Part shown: in pieces, positions 1 through 9,494 of the stretch
Layout: every line of letters starts with the position of its first letter
Position numbering within the stretch: the first letter of the stretch is position 1
Origin: Erysipelothrix piscisicarius
Lineage (GTDB): Bacteria; Bacillota_I; Bacilli_A; Erysipelotrichales; Erysipelotrichaceae
Direction of reading: 5' to 3'
Length of the DNA: 64,000 nt
Assembly (NCBI RefSeq): GCF_003931795.1
Contig: NZ_CP034234.1
Coordinates: 744,001 to 808,000 of the forward strand
Position numbers and translations under genes: made by a program
The notes under the pieces: model-generated
The model's database searches: none
Seen by the model: the letters and a program-made list of their open reading frames with translations, nothing else
What the model was told of the DNA's origin: nothing

Positions 1-35
1 CATACATGATGTAAGGTTTTGGGACAAGTCATGCG

Positions 36-1899
36 CTAGGCAGAAATTAACGCGTGTTTAAATTCATCAAAGGATTGACCTTCGATAAGCTGTTGGACTT
101 TAAGACGGTCCATAGACCATCTTGAGAATCGATCACATAGGTAGAAGAGGTCATGATCCCCATCACGTTTTGTTTTAATAATAAAAAGAACGTGAACTTC
201 ACTTTTATCCCAGATAATCGGTTTTTCCAATACCGCTACAAAACATAAAGCCCGATCAACATGTTTCTTGAGATCTTGTAAATGTACAAGATTGTGTCCG
301 ATTTCATGTGTTGTGAAGGGGTTTGAATCATAGTGGGGTTTGAGAAGGTTCATGGTATTCATTTTCTCAGTTAAGTTGTGAAGGACTTGTTCTTTGTTGT
401 TGCCAGGGAGGTTATAAATTACATATTGAGGTTTAAGATAGTGGTCTAAATCGGCTTCAGCAAGATCGAATTGTTTGATTTTTTGTTCGATATGGGTAAG
501 GTAGTTCCCATCCTCGATTGCGACGACTTCACGGGCTTGTGGGATGGTCATTTTGGCCATGGATACGCCGATGTCCAGAGGTTGTGTAATTTCTTGTAAG
601 GATCCATAAACGCTGACAGTAATATGATCATCATTAAAATGTTCGCGCAAAGTTTGGGCATAAACAATGGTTTCAGACCGTCCATTTCCACCAATAAATC
701 CAATGTTGAGGGTTTGTTGGTGGCGGGTCATGAGTGCACCTTGGAAATAAAGTAATAAATAGCCAAACTCATCAAGATTTATGGAAATGTCGGGATAATT
801 GGATTCGATGACCGAAACGGCAGAGATGGTTACCTTGGCGGCAAAGAGAAATTCACGAAGGTTTCGATGGATTAGCGGATTTCGAATGGTCAATCCGTTT
901 AATCATCTGGGGAATGTGTAATAACAGATAACGAAAAAGTTCGTGATTATCGAAAAAGTTAATCGCGAAGTTGTTATCGATTTCAGTGAAAATATCGTAG
1001 ATGAGTGCCTCGTCTTGCAGTTTTGTTTTTCCTGAGTGCGCAATGATTTGTTTGCTGTCAAGGTGGATTGCCAGGTAGAGAAGTTCTGATTTTTCTAAGG
1101 GGTCTTCATTTAAAAGCGTACTAATCGCATTGGCCATCGTTTGAGCAAGGGGGAGTAGTGGTGAATCAGTTGTTTTATGAATTTCAACGGTGTGACCTTC
1201 ACGACGACGTTTAAAAAGGATTAAAATATGTACTGCAATATTTTGGAGTGAAAAATCAGAAAGAAGGATATTCGCATTAAAACAACATTCCTTTACAATC
1301 GCTTCCGTTTTATGAAGCATGTCATTGTTGAGGATGAATGCTTCTTTTTCCTTCGATTCCACAAGACTTAAGGTATTATGGAAAAAGTATTCCGCAAAGG
1401 CAAGCCGCAGGTTGAATTCCGACCCAATGAGTTTCAGTCCATATGCAGGTCGAGATTTTAGTTCAAGATGAAATCGGCGAAGTTGCAGTCGAACATCTTT
1501 AAGGTCGTTGTGAATGGTGGTACGGCTGACAAACATCCGTTCTGCGAGGTCTTCAATCTTTAGGTAATCGTTGGCGTTTAAGAGCGTTCGAATTAGATAA
1601 GAAACACGTTCGGAGTTATTTCGCGAAAAACTATTCATGCGTCGAATCAAGCTAATCGAGCCAATGTTCTCGAAAATTTTTTCTTCTTGGTGTTCATTTA
1701 GCGGATTTAGACGATATCCATGGCCTGGAATGGAACAAACCTCAATCTGATATGACTTCAACACTTCACGAAGTATTTGGATCTCTTTCTTGATTGTTCG
1801 AATGGATACATTACTTGAAAGTGCAAGTTCATGGGCTGTAACGGTTTGCCCTTGTGCAAGATGATGCATGATGATAAGTTGCCGATTTGTGAATTCCAT
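36..1899 (-). pseudogene. PRD-containing PTS-linked transcriptional regulator (MtlR/LicR type), frameshifted
   Basis: The two halves of one regulator lie in different frames. The first (from ATG 1899, preceded by AAGGAGG) has two N-terminal helix-turn-helix regions (TVTAHELALSSNVSIRTIK and YLKIEDLAERMFVSRTTIHNDL) and a PRD1-like helical domain. The second, below about position 893, continues with PRD2 (NPLIHRNLREF, DEFGYLLLYF), a GatB-like EIIB domain (IGFIGGNGRSE) and an EIIA-like tail with a His in NLVHLQ. Family members activate or antiterminate sugar PTS operons in response to phosphorylation by EIIB and HPr. The frame change falls at about 875-900, right at the PRD1-PRD2 junction, so only a truncated DNA-binding half can be made. 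It is the last visible gene of the PTS operon. Confidence 0.85.
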
Positions 1900-1965
1900 A
1901 AGTCCTCCTTTTAAAAAAAAGATGTTGCGTATCTTAACGATAACGCAACATCCTGTCTTGTGCAA

Positions 1966-2784
1966 TTAGAGTAATCCAATATACGAACCAATGATACCAA
2001 ATGCAATGGTAACAAGCAGTAAGAACATCGAACTCTTTTTCTTGTTCTTTAATAAATGGAACATTAAAAGTGTATAAAGAAGTGGTAAAAGCAGTGGGAA
2101 GATTTGATCAATGTATTGTTGGAGTAAAAACTCTGTTTCATTAAATGAAAATGCCACAATGGTTTTAAGTTTAACCATTTGAGCACTCATGCCTCCAATA
2201 ACCATTAATCCGACAATGGTTGCTGCTCTGGTGATCTTTGCGAAAATACCGGATTCGGATGCACTATCCATCAGGGTTGTTCCGAATTTATATCCAAAGA
2301 CACCACCAAGGTAACGCACAATCATATGTGGAACATTGAATGCAATTAGGAATAAAATCGGACCGAGGATGTTTCCTTGTTGTGATAAAGGTAACGCAAT
2401 TGCGGTTGCAATAATACGGATGGTTCCCCAGAAAAAGGAATCACCAATCCCAGCAAATGGACCCATCAATGAAATCTTGATGCTATTAATTGTATTCTTA
2501 TCAAAATCGGGATTTTGACTTGCTTCTTTTTCAAGTGCCGTCGCAACACCCGTGATGGCGGAAACAACATGAGGGGTTGTGTTAAAGATTTGCATATGAC
2601 GTACAAGTGCATCGGCACGATCTTCTTTGGTGTGGTAAAAGCGTTTAATGGCTGGGCACATTCCTACCGCAAATCCGAGTCCTTGTTGGCGTTCATAGTT
2701 ATAGGAATTTTCGAGTAAGAATGAGTACCAGAAGATTTCTCGAAATAACTTTTTATCTTCTTTTGTTGTTTCTATTTTATTCAT
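1966..2784 (-). CDS. PTS mannose/fructose/sorbose family EIID component
   Basis: This is a membrane component of a mannose-family phosphotransferase importer, working with EIIC to move the sugar. The N-terminal region has the conserved EIID pattern (FREIFWYSFLLENSYNYERQQGLGF, about residues 14-38) followed by AGIGDSFFWGT, both typical of the family, and the last 80 residues are hydrophobic helices. I chose ATG 2784, which overlaps the EIIC stop and has GGAGG 8 nt upstream, giving 272 residues, normal for EIID. The gene is intact although its EIIB partner and the downstream regulator are broken. Confidence 0.92.
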   Translation of the reverse strand: MNKIETTKEDKKLFREIFWYSFLLENSYNYERQQGLGFAVGMCPAIKRFYHTKEDRADALVRHMQIFNTTPHVVSAITGVATALEKEASQNPDFDKNTINSIKISLMGPFAGIGDSFFWGTIRIIATAIALPLSQQGNILGPILFLIAFNVPHMIVRYLGGVFGYKFGTTLMDSASESGIFAKITRAATIVGLMVIGGMSAQMVKLKTIVAFSFNETEFLLQQYIDQIFPLLLPLLYTLLMFHLLKNKKKSSMFLLLVTIAFGIIGSYIGLL

Positions 2785-3547
2785 CGAATAAGTCCTCCAA
2801 TTCATCATGTTCTATGGCTGCAGGTGCTTGTCCGACTTCAAAGACAATAATGAAGGCAAGAATAACACCGAATAAGGTTACTGCTAAGATTGGTAATTCA
2901 AGGTAGGCAATAAGAATAAATCCAAGAATGAAGTAGAGAATGTTTTTTCCATTCATCATCGGTTGGAGTAACAATGCGAACCCTACTGCAGGGAGCAGTT
3001 TTCCAGCAACTTCAAGACCATTCATTAGATTTGCGGGAATGGCTTGTACAAATCCTTCTACAGCACTTGCACCGAAGAGTACAGCAATAAAGGCTACTGT
3101 AAAGTACATGAGGCAGTGAAGTAAGAGACCTCCAATATTGAGGGCAAACATTCCTTTAATGTTCGCATCTTCTGCGAGTTTCATGGCAAAGTCCATAAAC
3201 CATGATCGAACAATAAAGATAATAACTTTTAATGATTGTGCAAGGATTGCAATCGGTAAAGCAAGCGCAAGCGCAATTTCAGATCCTTGACCGGATAAGA
3301 TTGCGAACGCTGTTCCCAGTGCAGAACCAATTAACACATCCGGTGGTACTGCAGCACCAACTTGAATGGCACCCATAAAGAAAAGCTCAAGACTGGCACC
3401 AATAATTATTCCTGATTGAAGATCGCCAAGTACGAGTCCAACAAGGGGTGAGATAATAAGTGGTCGATTGGCCATTGGGGTTCCGAGCATCTTTTCTACG
3501 AACCATACCAAGGCGACTACAAGACCAACAAGTAACGCTTCTTGCAT
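2777..3547 (-). CDS. PTS mannose/fructose/sorbose family EIIC component
   Basis: Polytopic sugar-channel subunit of the mannose-type PTS, 256 residues. It shows the EIIC hallmark GSALGTAFAILSGQGSEIALALALPIAIL at roughly residues 92-120, an early segment PLVGLVLGDLQSGIIIGASLELFFMGAIQVGAA, and several hydrophobic helices. The acidic C-terminus (HDELEDLFDE) is encoded in the ribosome-binding region of EIID, so the two are probably translationally coupled. It follows the broken EIIB gene after a 31-nt gap containing a GAGGAAA-type ribosome-binding site. Confidence 0.92.
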   Translation of the reverse strand: MQEALLVGLVVALVWFVEKMLGTPMANRPLIISPLVGLVLGDLQSGIIIGASLELFFMGAIQVGAAVPPDVLIGSALGTAFAILSGQGSEIALALALPIAILAQSLKVIIFIVRSWFMDFAMKLAEDANIKGMFALNIGGLLLHCLMYFTVAFIAVLFGASAVEGFVQAIPANLMNGLEVAGKLLPAVGFALLLQPMMNGKNILYFILGFILIAYLELPILAVTLFGVILAFIIVFEVGQAPAAIEHDELEDLFDE

Positions 3548-3578
3548 AGATATTTCCTCCTTATATATTTTTAGTAGA

Positions 3579-4067
3579 TTACTGTGTTAAATATTTTTGA
3601 CGTAAATCTGAAAAGTCTTTACCTTTGTCATCGGGTACTTGTTTTACTTCGACAGAGATTCCTAAACCAATGAGGTCGTCCATGGCGTGGAGTTCTTCGG
3701 GTGTGAAGTATACAGCTGGTGCGAAGGCTTTGCGACCTTCTTTCATTTGAACACCACCCAGTGTACATACAGGTGTTTCTTGAATGCCTTGGTAGAGTTT
3801 GAGTGCATCATGTGGGGATGCAGTCACAACAAATACCTTAAGACCTTTTCATTTTTCATTATTTAAAAGGGCGATGGCTTCATCAAGAGAACGAATTGCG
3901 AGTTTAACCCCGTCAGGTTTGGCAAGTTTAAGTGCTTGTTTACGAATTGGGTCCGATGCTGCATCATCACTTGCAATTACGATTGCTTCATAATTGAGTG
4001 CAGATTTCCAACTGTAAGCGACTTGACCGTGTAACAAGCGGTCATCGATTCTAATTTTTTGTATCAT
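3579..4067 (-). pseudogene. PTS mannose-family EIIB component with in-frame TGA
   Basis: EIIB carries the phosphoryl group on a His to the incoming sugar. The N-terminal part shows the active-site loop IRIDDRLLHGQVAYSW (phosphorylated His at residue 13), and the second part continues in the same frame as KGLKVFVVTASPHDALKLYQ to a normal C-terminus. A single TGA at 3849-3851, after LLNNEK, interrupts the reading frame; no frameshift is needed. Total length of about 162 codons is normal for EIIB. Start ATG 4067 has AAGGAG upstream. Unless the TGA is read through, the transporter lacks its phosphoryl donor. Either recent decay or a sequence error is possible. Confidence 0.85.
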
Positions 4068-4222
4068 AATATACTCCTTCTTTATATAGTACCGGTTAGT
4101 GATGTAAGTGTCGGATTGAAGTTATCCGTTATCGATATTCGAATAAAACCAACATCGCACAGTGCGATAAATCATAAGGTCCAATGCTTTAGACAATTTA
4201 ATGTAGTTCGAAGGAACCTTCA

Positions 4223-5299
4223 TTAAGAGCGTTTCGTCTCAAGACTTTTATTGATGTATTCCGAAAGTTGGGGATACATTGTCTTCGAAAGGTCGCGACC
4301 ACGATCTGTAGCAATGTGGTATGCAAGCACTTGGAAGAATGTCATATAAGCAAGTGGATAGAAATACGTTGATTTCGTGTTGATATTGAAATCGTCTTTG
4401 TCCGTATTTGAGACAATTATACAGCGGGCATGCACTTCCTGTGTTATAAATTTCTGAATCTTCCTGCTTTTACGCAAATCATTTTCGTGATACGCAAGTA
4501 AGAAGAACCCTTGGTCATGGGTAAACATATTTTGTGGACCATGAATTAATTCTTCAAGTTCGAAACTATTGGTAAGACTGGGTAGCATTTCCATAAACTT
4601 AATATCTGCTTCTTGAGCAATGGGCCATAAGGCGCCCGGTCCGGAAAAGATATAAGCATCTGTCTTTGAAAAATATAACTTATTGTTGTGATAAAAGGCA
4701 TTGGATGCTTCACGAATGTGGGGGAGTTCCTGAATCATCACGTCTAAGTCTTTGATAATTGCTTCAGATTGTGTGGGGTCAATCTGATTGTTTATAACGC
4801 CAAGAGATAGGTAAATAAGATAAAGAACGGTACATGTCGTCGAAAACCCAAGTGTTCGAAAAATAAATTGTTCTTTTCCACTGCCCATTTCAAGTGCGGT
4901 CTGTGCCTTTTTCGCAATCGGTGTTTCAAGCGACTCGGGAATCGAAACTGTTTTCAGTCCTAATTGATTGGCGCATTCAATCGCTTCGTACACAAGTTTT
5001 GTTTGGCCTCCTTGTGAAATGAAGATATAGAGTGCATGTTGATCACAAAGTGCTCGGTTATAGTGTTCAACAAAAATACTGGGGTACATTAATTCAACTT
5101 CAATGTGGCATGTAGATTCCGCAAATGTTTTTGTGGTAAATGCCGTATTGTAAGATGAACCCGAACCCACAACCACAACTTTGCGTACAGTATCTCCATG
5201 TGTCGCTTGGTTTATTGCGGTTGCAATCACATCACGTTGATCACGTAAATGATTTAATTTTTCTGGGATTTCAATAATACAATCCCTTAATGTATTCAT
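4223..5299 (-). CDS. SIS-domain sugar isomerase/deglycase (FrlB/GfrF-like)
   Basis: Predicted cytosolic enzyme with two SIS (sugar isomerase) folds. The first holds VVVVGSGSSYNTAF (about residue 45) and ISQGGQTKLVYEAI (about residue 90), the phosphosugar-binding loops; the second half holds GPGALWPIAQEADIKFMEM and EELIHGPQNM, typical of GlmS/FrlB relatives. In PTS operons such enzymes often deglycate or isomerise the 6-phosphate made by the transporter, for example fructoselysine- or glucoselysine-6-phosphate; that substrate is inference. I chose ATG 5299 (GAGAGGTG upstream) rather than an upstream ATG lacking a good site. It is the promoter-proximal gene of the PTS operon. Confidence 0.8.
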   Translation of the reverse strand: MNTLRDCIIEIPEKLNHLRDQRDVIATAINQATHGDTVRKVVVVGSGSSYNTAFTTKTFAESTCHIEVELMYPSIFVEHYNRALCDQHALYIFISQGGQTKLVYEAIECANQLGLKTVSIPESLETPIAKKAQTALEMGSGKEQFIFRTLGFSTTCTVLYLIYLSLGVINNQIDPTQSEAIIKDLDVMIQELPHIREASNAFYHNNKLYFSKTDAYIFSGPGALWPIAQEADIKFMEMLPSLTNSFELEELIHGPQNMFTHDQGFFLLAYHENDLRKSRKIQKFITQEVHARCIIVSNTDKDDFNINTKSTYFYPLAYMTFFQVLAYHIATDRGRDLSKTMYPQLSEYINKSLETKRS

Positions 5300-5369
5300 T
5301 GAGTCACCTCTCTTTCCTTTGCTCGCCTTTATCATACATATCTCTGGTTTTTAGTTCCATAGGGACTTT

Positions 5370-5387
5370 TGCACGAATGTTCGTGCA
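5370..5387. promoter_or_regulatory. Perfect inverted repeat upstream of the PTS operon, candidate operator
   Basis: The arms TGCACGAA and TTCGTGCA are separated by 2 nt, about 70-90 nt upstream of the SIS gene start and in its leader. Perfect 8-bp arms suggest a binding site for the operon's own regulator. No T-tract follows on the operon strand, so it is not a terminator. Confidence 0.45.
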
Positions 5388-5392
5388 TAAAT

Positions 5393-5406
5393 TTAAAGCG
5401 GTTTCA
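5393..5406 (-). promoter_or_regulatory. cre-like catabolite-control site of the PTS operon
   Basis: Read on the minus strand the site is TGAAACCGCTTTAA, matching the CcpA consensus TGWAANCGNTNWCA at all but one position. It sits just upstream of the inverted repeat in the PTS operon leader, consistent with repression by preferred sugars. Confidence 0.45.
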
Positions 5407-5625
5407 AAACTGAGTTTTAATGCTTGTTTTGTGTGTCAATATGTAAAATATAAAAACTCACAAAAAAGAATGAGAAATGAAAAACAAAGTTACTAACAAT
5501 GATAAACGTTAATTAATTTATCTTTCAAGTTTACATTCTTCAATTTCGCGGGAATTTCATGCAATACTCAAGAATTTCGGTGAGGGTTATGTTTAAATGA
5601 AATTAGTTCGAAAGGATGTGACGAT

Positions 5626-5991
5626 GTGATTGTGGTTTTTGACAGTTTAACGGGGCAATGTCAACGATTTGCGGAAAAACTTGGCGTACCATGTATTGAT
5701 ATCTTAGAGTATGAACCGATGGATGAAGACATTTTTTTGGTAACGCGGTCATGGGATTTCGGTAAGGTAACGGAAGAGACCAAAGCATTTTTGGAACACG
5801 AAGCTGCAAAGGTCGTTGGCGTTGCGGTTGGTGGCAATCGCAATTGGGGCACAAACTTCGGTGCAGCAGGCGATAAAATTCATGATGAATACAATATTGA
5901 ACTTGTTTTAAAGTTTGAAGGATCAGGATTCACAAAAGATGTGGAGATTGTTCAACAATGGCTTGAATCATATAAGGGGAGGACAAAATAA
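5626..5991 (+). CDS. nrdI: NrdI, flavodoxin-like activator of class Ib ribonucleotide reductase
   Basis: Small flavoprotein that supplies the oxidant used to assemble the dimanganese-tyrosyl radical cofactor of NrdF. The N-terminus VVFDSLTGQCQRF is the FMN phosphate loop, and VGVAVGGNRNWGTNFG (about residues 65-80) is the conserved NrdI flavin-contact segment. Translation starts at GTG 5626 with AAAGGATG upstream. The stop codon abuts the nrdE ATG, so the genes are translationally coupled. Length 121 aa is normal. Confidence 0.95.
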   Translation: MIVVFDSLTGQCQRFAEKLGVPCIDILEYEPMDEDIFLVTRSWDFGKVTEETKAFLEHEAAKVVGVAVGGNRNWGTNFGAAGDKIHDEYNIELVLKFEGSGFTKDVEIVQQWLESYKGRTK

Positions 5992-8106
5992 ATGACAGTA
6001 CAAAATAAATCAAATCAAATTCCAGAATGGGTAATCCTAAATAATCAAATCGTTGATGGCGATGGAAATATTAAGGATTTAAATAAAGATAAGGAGGCAG
6101 TCCGCTCTTACTTTTTAAATGAAATCAATAAGAAAACTCAGTTTTTTCACTCACTTGAAGAAAAATTGGAATATCTTACAACGAATGATTATTACGAAAC
6201 AGAATTTTTAGAAAAGTATACGTTTGATCAAATTCAAGCGGTCTATGATATTGCATATGATGCCAAATTCCGTTTCCCGACATATATGGGAGCGTTTAAG
6301 TTTTATAATGATTACGCACTTAAATCCATTGACGCGGAACGTGTGTTTTTAGAACGTTATGAAGACCGTCTTTCGGTAATTGCACTTTATCATGCGGATG
6401 GCGACTTTGAACTTGCTAAAAGACTGATTACGTCGTTAATTGCGCAAGATTTTACACCGGCAACACCAACACTTCTCAATACCGGTAAGAAAAAACGCGG
6501 TGAATTTGTATCGTGTTTCTTATTGGAAGTGGATGACTCGTTAAACGATATTGCACGAGTTCAAGAATTTGCGATGCAACTTTCAAAATTGGGTGGTGGC
6601 GTTTCCATTAACTTGACCAATTTACGTGCAAAAGGCGAATCAATTAAAGACATTCCAAACGTTGCGAAAGGTGTTGTTGGGGTAGCAAAACTTTTAGATA
6701 ATGCATTCCGATACGCCGACCAAATGGGACAACGTCAAGGTGCAGGAGCTGTTTACTTAAATGTATTCCATGCTGATATTGAAGATTTCTTGCAAACAAA
6801 AAAACTCAATGCCGATGATGATGTTCGTGTTAAAACGCTCTCAATGGGGGTTGTGATGCCCGATAAAATGATTGAATTAGCGCGTGAAGATAAAGACATG
6901 TATGTCTTCTATCCACACACGGTCTATAAAGAATACGGGATTCCATTCTCAGATGTCGCCATTAAGATGGATGAATGGTACGACAAGTTGGTTGAAAATC
7001 CTAAAGTGCGCAAACGCAAAATCAATCCACGTAAGTTATTTGATATGATTGCGCAATTACAAGGGGAGTCAGGTTATCCATACATTATGTATGCGGACAA
7101 CGTAAACAAAGAAAATCCACTTGCTGATCCAATCAAGTTCTCGAATTTATGTACAGAAATTTTACAGCCGTCGATTGTATCTCACTATGGTGATTATCAT
7201 CGCCGTGATGAAGATGAAATCGGTCTCGATATTTCTTGTAACCTTGCGAGCGGTCATATGGGAAATATGATCAAAAATAACTCCATTAAAGAGACCGTAT
7301 TTGCTGCAATGGAAATTATGAACTCTGTTTCCGAAAAAACAAATATTGCGCATGTTCCCGCTGTAGCGCGTGCAAACCGCATTATGCGAAGTGTTGGTTT
7401 TGGTATTATGGGACATCATGGTTATATTGCAGAAAATTACATTGGTTACGGTAGTGAAGAAGATATTGACTTAATTGATGTGTTCTTTAGTTTAATTAAC
7501 TATTATAGTCTTGTGCATTCAATGGAGAAAGCGAAAGAAACCGGCGAGAAATTCTATGGTTTTGAGCGAAGTTCGTATGCGGACGGCAGTTATTTCAACG
7601 ATCGGGGTCAAGTATTACCAAAGACTGACGTGGTTCGAGGCTTGTTGTCGGATATTGAAATACCAACGGATGAAGACTGGGCTCAATTAAAAGAAGATGT
7701 AATGACCCATGGACTCTACAACTCAAATCGATTAGCTGTTGCACCGAATGGTTCGATTGCATATGTTATGAGTGCTACACCTTCCTTAACGCCAATTAAA
7801 CAAATTGTCGAAGAACGTACGTATGGAAATTCAAAAACATACTTCCCAATGCCTGCTGCGGATGTTGCGGGGTTTATGTACGAATCAGCATATCAAATGG
7901 ATAAGTATAAGATTATCGACGTGATTGCTACGGCTCAAAAGCATGTTGATCAAGGAATTTCATTTGAGTTATGCATTACTTCGGATGAGACAACACGAAG
8001 TCTACAACGCTATTACCTCTATGCACATTACCAAGGAATTAAGACGTTGTACTATACACGAACACAAAAATTGAGAATTGATGAATGTGAAAGTTGTGCG
8101 GTTTAA
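5992..8106 (+). CDS. nrdE: Class Ib ribonucleoside-diphosphate reductase alpha subunit
   Basis: Catalytic subunit that reduces ribonucleoside diphosphates to deoxyribonucleotides. Typical features are the substrate-site segment TPATPTLLNTG (about residues 160-170), SKLGGGVSINLTNLRAKG, the thiyl-radical motif NLCTEI (Cys387), ASGHMGN, the late segment APNGSIAYVMSATPSLTP, and the C-terminal redox pair CESC that is re-reduced by NrdH. The N-terminus lacks the ATP-cone found in NrdA, as expected for class Ib. At 704 aa it is full length. It sits in the order nrdI-E-F-H. Confidence 0.97.
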   Translation: MTVQNKSNQIPEWVILNNQIVDGDGNIKDLNKDKEAVRSYFLNEINKKTQFFHSLEEKLEYLTTNDYYETEFLEKYTFDQIQAVYDIAYDAKFRFPTYMGAFKFYNDYALKSIDAERVFLERYEDRLSVIALYHADGDFELAKRLITSLIAQDFTPATPTLLNTGKKKRGEFVSCFLLEVDDSLNDIARVQEFAMQLSKLGGGVSINLTNLRAKGESIKDIPNVAKGVVGVAKLLDNAFRYADQMGQRQGAGAVYLNVFHADIEDFLQTKKLNADDDVRVKTLSMGVVMPDKMIELAREDKDMYVFYPHTVYKEYGIPFSDVAIKMDEWYDKLVENPKVRKRKINPRKLFDMIAQLQGESGYPYIMYADNVNKENPLADPIKFSNLCTEILQPSIVSHYGDYHRRDEDEIGLDISCNLASGHMGNMIKNNSIKETVFAAMEIMNSVSEKTNIAHVPAVARANRIMRSVGFGIMGHHGYIAENYIGYGSEEDIDLIDVFFSLINYYSLVHSMEKAKETGEKFYGFERSSYADGSYFNDRGQVLPKTDVVRGLLSDIEIPTDEDWAQLKEDVMTHGLYNSNRLAVAPNGSIAYVMSATPSLTPIKQIVEERTYGNSKTYFPMPAADVAGFMYESAYQMDKYKIIDVIATAQKHVDQGISFELCITSDETTRSLQRYYLYAHYQGIKTLYYTRTQKLRIDECESCAV

Positions 8107-8120
8107 GGAGGAGGAAAACG

Positions 8121-9197
8121 ATGATGTTAAAGCAAATTAATGAGATTAAGGCGGATCGCGAATACGATGGCGCGAATTGGAATGAACATGAAGATAATTT
8201 TACACAGACGTTTTACGAACAAAATTTAAGTCAGTTTTGGAGACCGGAAGACATTAGTCTTCAGCCTGATTTAAATTTATGGGCGAGTTTACCTGAAGAT
8301 GTGAAACTGGCCTATGGACGAAACTTACTCGTACTTACGTTCCTCGATACATATCAAGGTGATATAGGAATGCCTGTTGTTTCGCGATCGATTGATCATA
8401 AATATCATCAGCGTAAGTCGGTGTTGAACTTTATGGCAGCTATGGAAAATGCTGTGCATGCGAAAAGTTATTCAAATATTTTTATGACATATATGAAAAA
8501 CGAAGAAATTGATGACCTTTATCGATGGGGCGAACAAAATAAGAATATGCAAAATATTCTTGCTTTAATTGTTGGTTACTATGAAAACTTAGATCGTCTT
8601 ACCTATCGCAAGCAATATGCAGATTTAGGGGATCCAGTGGATGACTTTGAATTTGATGTTGCACAGTGGAAAGCCATGGTTGCAAGCGTGTTCTTGGAAT
8701 CGTGCCTCTTCTATAGTGGGTTCTATTATCCCCTCTATTTTTATGGTCAAGGGAAATTAATGCAAGCTGGAGAAATCATTAATCTTATCTTGCGTGATGA
8801 AAGTATCCATGGGCTTTATATTGGAAACTTGGCGATGGAACTTTATCGCAAGTTCGATGCTGAGACACAAGCGTCGCTCTATGAATGGCTTACAACCTAT
8901 CTCGATGCAATCTATGAGGAAGAAGTTGAACTCATTGAAACAATTTATGATCCCGTAGAATTATCGCACGATGTTAAGATCTTTGTTCGTTACAATGCGA
9001 ACAAAGCCATGATGAATCTTGGGTTTGATGCATATTACGAATATGAAGAAGTAAACCCTGTTGTACTTAATGGATTAAACACTGAAACAAAAACAATGGA
9101 TAACTTCTCGATGAAGGGAAATGGTTATCAAAAAATGAAATCTGAATCATTACATGATGATGACTTCTTCTTTGATAAAGAAAGGATTACACGATAA
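8121..9197 (+). CDS. nrdF: Class Ib ribonucleoside-diphosphate reductase beta subunit
   Basis: Radical-generating subunit. Metal-binding and radical-region motifs are visible in TFLDTYQGDIG, MAAMENAVHAKSYS, VFLESCLFYSGFYYPLYF and LILRDESIHGLYIG. I start at ATG 8121, directly after GGAGGAGG; an upstream in-frame ATG overlapping the end of nrdE has no ribosome-binding site. Its stop overlaps the nrdH start (TAATG). Length of about 358 aa is slightly longer than many NrdF because of a charged tail. Confidence 0.97.
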   Translation: MMLKQINEIKADREYDGANWNEHEDNFTQTFYEQNLSQFWRPEDISLQPDLNLWASLPEDVKLAYGRNLLVLTFLDTYQGDIGMPVVSRSIDHKYHQRKSVLNFMAAMENAVHAKSYSNIFMTYMKNEEIDDLYRWGEQNKNMQNILALIVGYYENLDRLTYRKQYADLGDPVDDFEFDVAQWKAMVASVFLESCLFYSGFYYPLYFYGQGKLMQAGEIINLILRDESIHGLYIGNLAMELYRKFDAETQASLYEWLTTYLDAIYEEEVELIETIYDPVELSHDVKIFVRYNANKAMMNLGFDAYYEYEEVNPVVLNGLNTETKTMDNFSMKGNGYQKMKSESLHDDDFFFDKERITR

Positions 9198-9451
9198 TGA
9201 CAAAAGTTATGATGTTAACTCAGGACAACTGTCCAAAATGTATGGCATTAAAGAACTACCTCGAGTTGGGACTTCGTAATAAATATGCCGAACATATCGA
9301 AGTGGTAAAGCGAGAGGAAAACCCAGAACGTTTTAAATCAATCGCGTTGGATCATGGGATTATGGCAACGCCTGCCTTAATCGGGGGCGATGAGGTATTG
9401 CTCGATACAAACCCATCTAAAGTAAACGCATTTTTCGAAAAAATCATTTAG
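9197..9451 (+). CDS. nrdH: NrdH-like glutaredoxin/thioredoxin redox partner
   Basis: Small thioredoxin-fold protein of 84 aa with the active site CPKC near residue 12 and the cis-proline segment ATPALIGG near residue 55. It would supply electrons to the C-terminal CESC of NrdE. The motif differs from classical NrdH CVQC, so it may be reduced by a different thioredoxin reductase; its position at the end of the nrd operon supports the role. Confidence 0.85.
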   Translation: MTKVMMLTQDNCPKCMALKNYLELGLRNKYAEHIEVVKREENPERFKSIALDHGIMATPALIGGDEVLLDTNPSKVNAFFEKII

Positions 9452-9474
9452 ACTGGAATTATTCCAGTCTTTTG
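9451..9474 (+). terminator. Terminator of the nrd operon
   Basis: GACTGGAA and TTCCAGTC form an 8-bp stem with a 3-nt loop, followed by TTTTG, right at the nrdH stop. Confidence 0.85.
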
Positions 9475-9494
9475 TTACATTGATATAAGGAGAA

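Noticed and set aside
1-35. Minus-strand ATG at 32 starting a frame that runs off the left edge
   Set aside because: No ribosome-binding site, only ten codons visible and no match to EIIA or another expected gene.
5500-5625. NrdR boxes upstream of nrdI
   Set aside because: No pair of 16-bp sites resembling the NrdR consensus could be found by eye.
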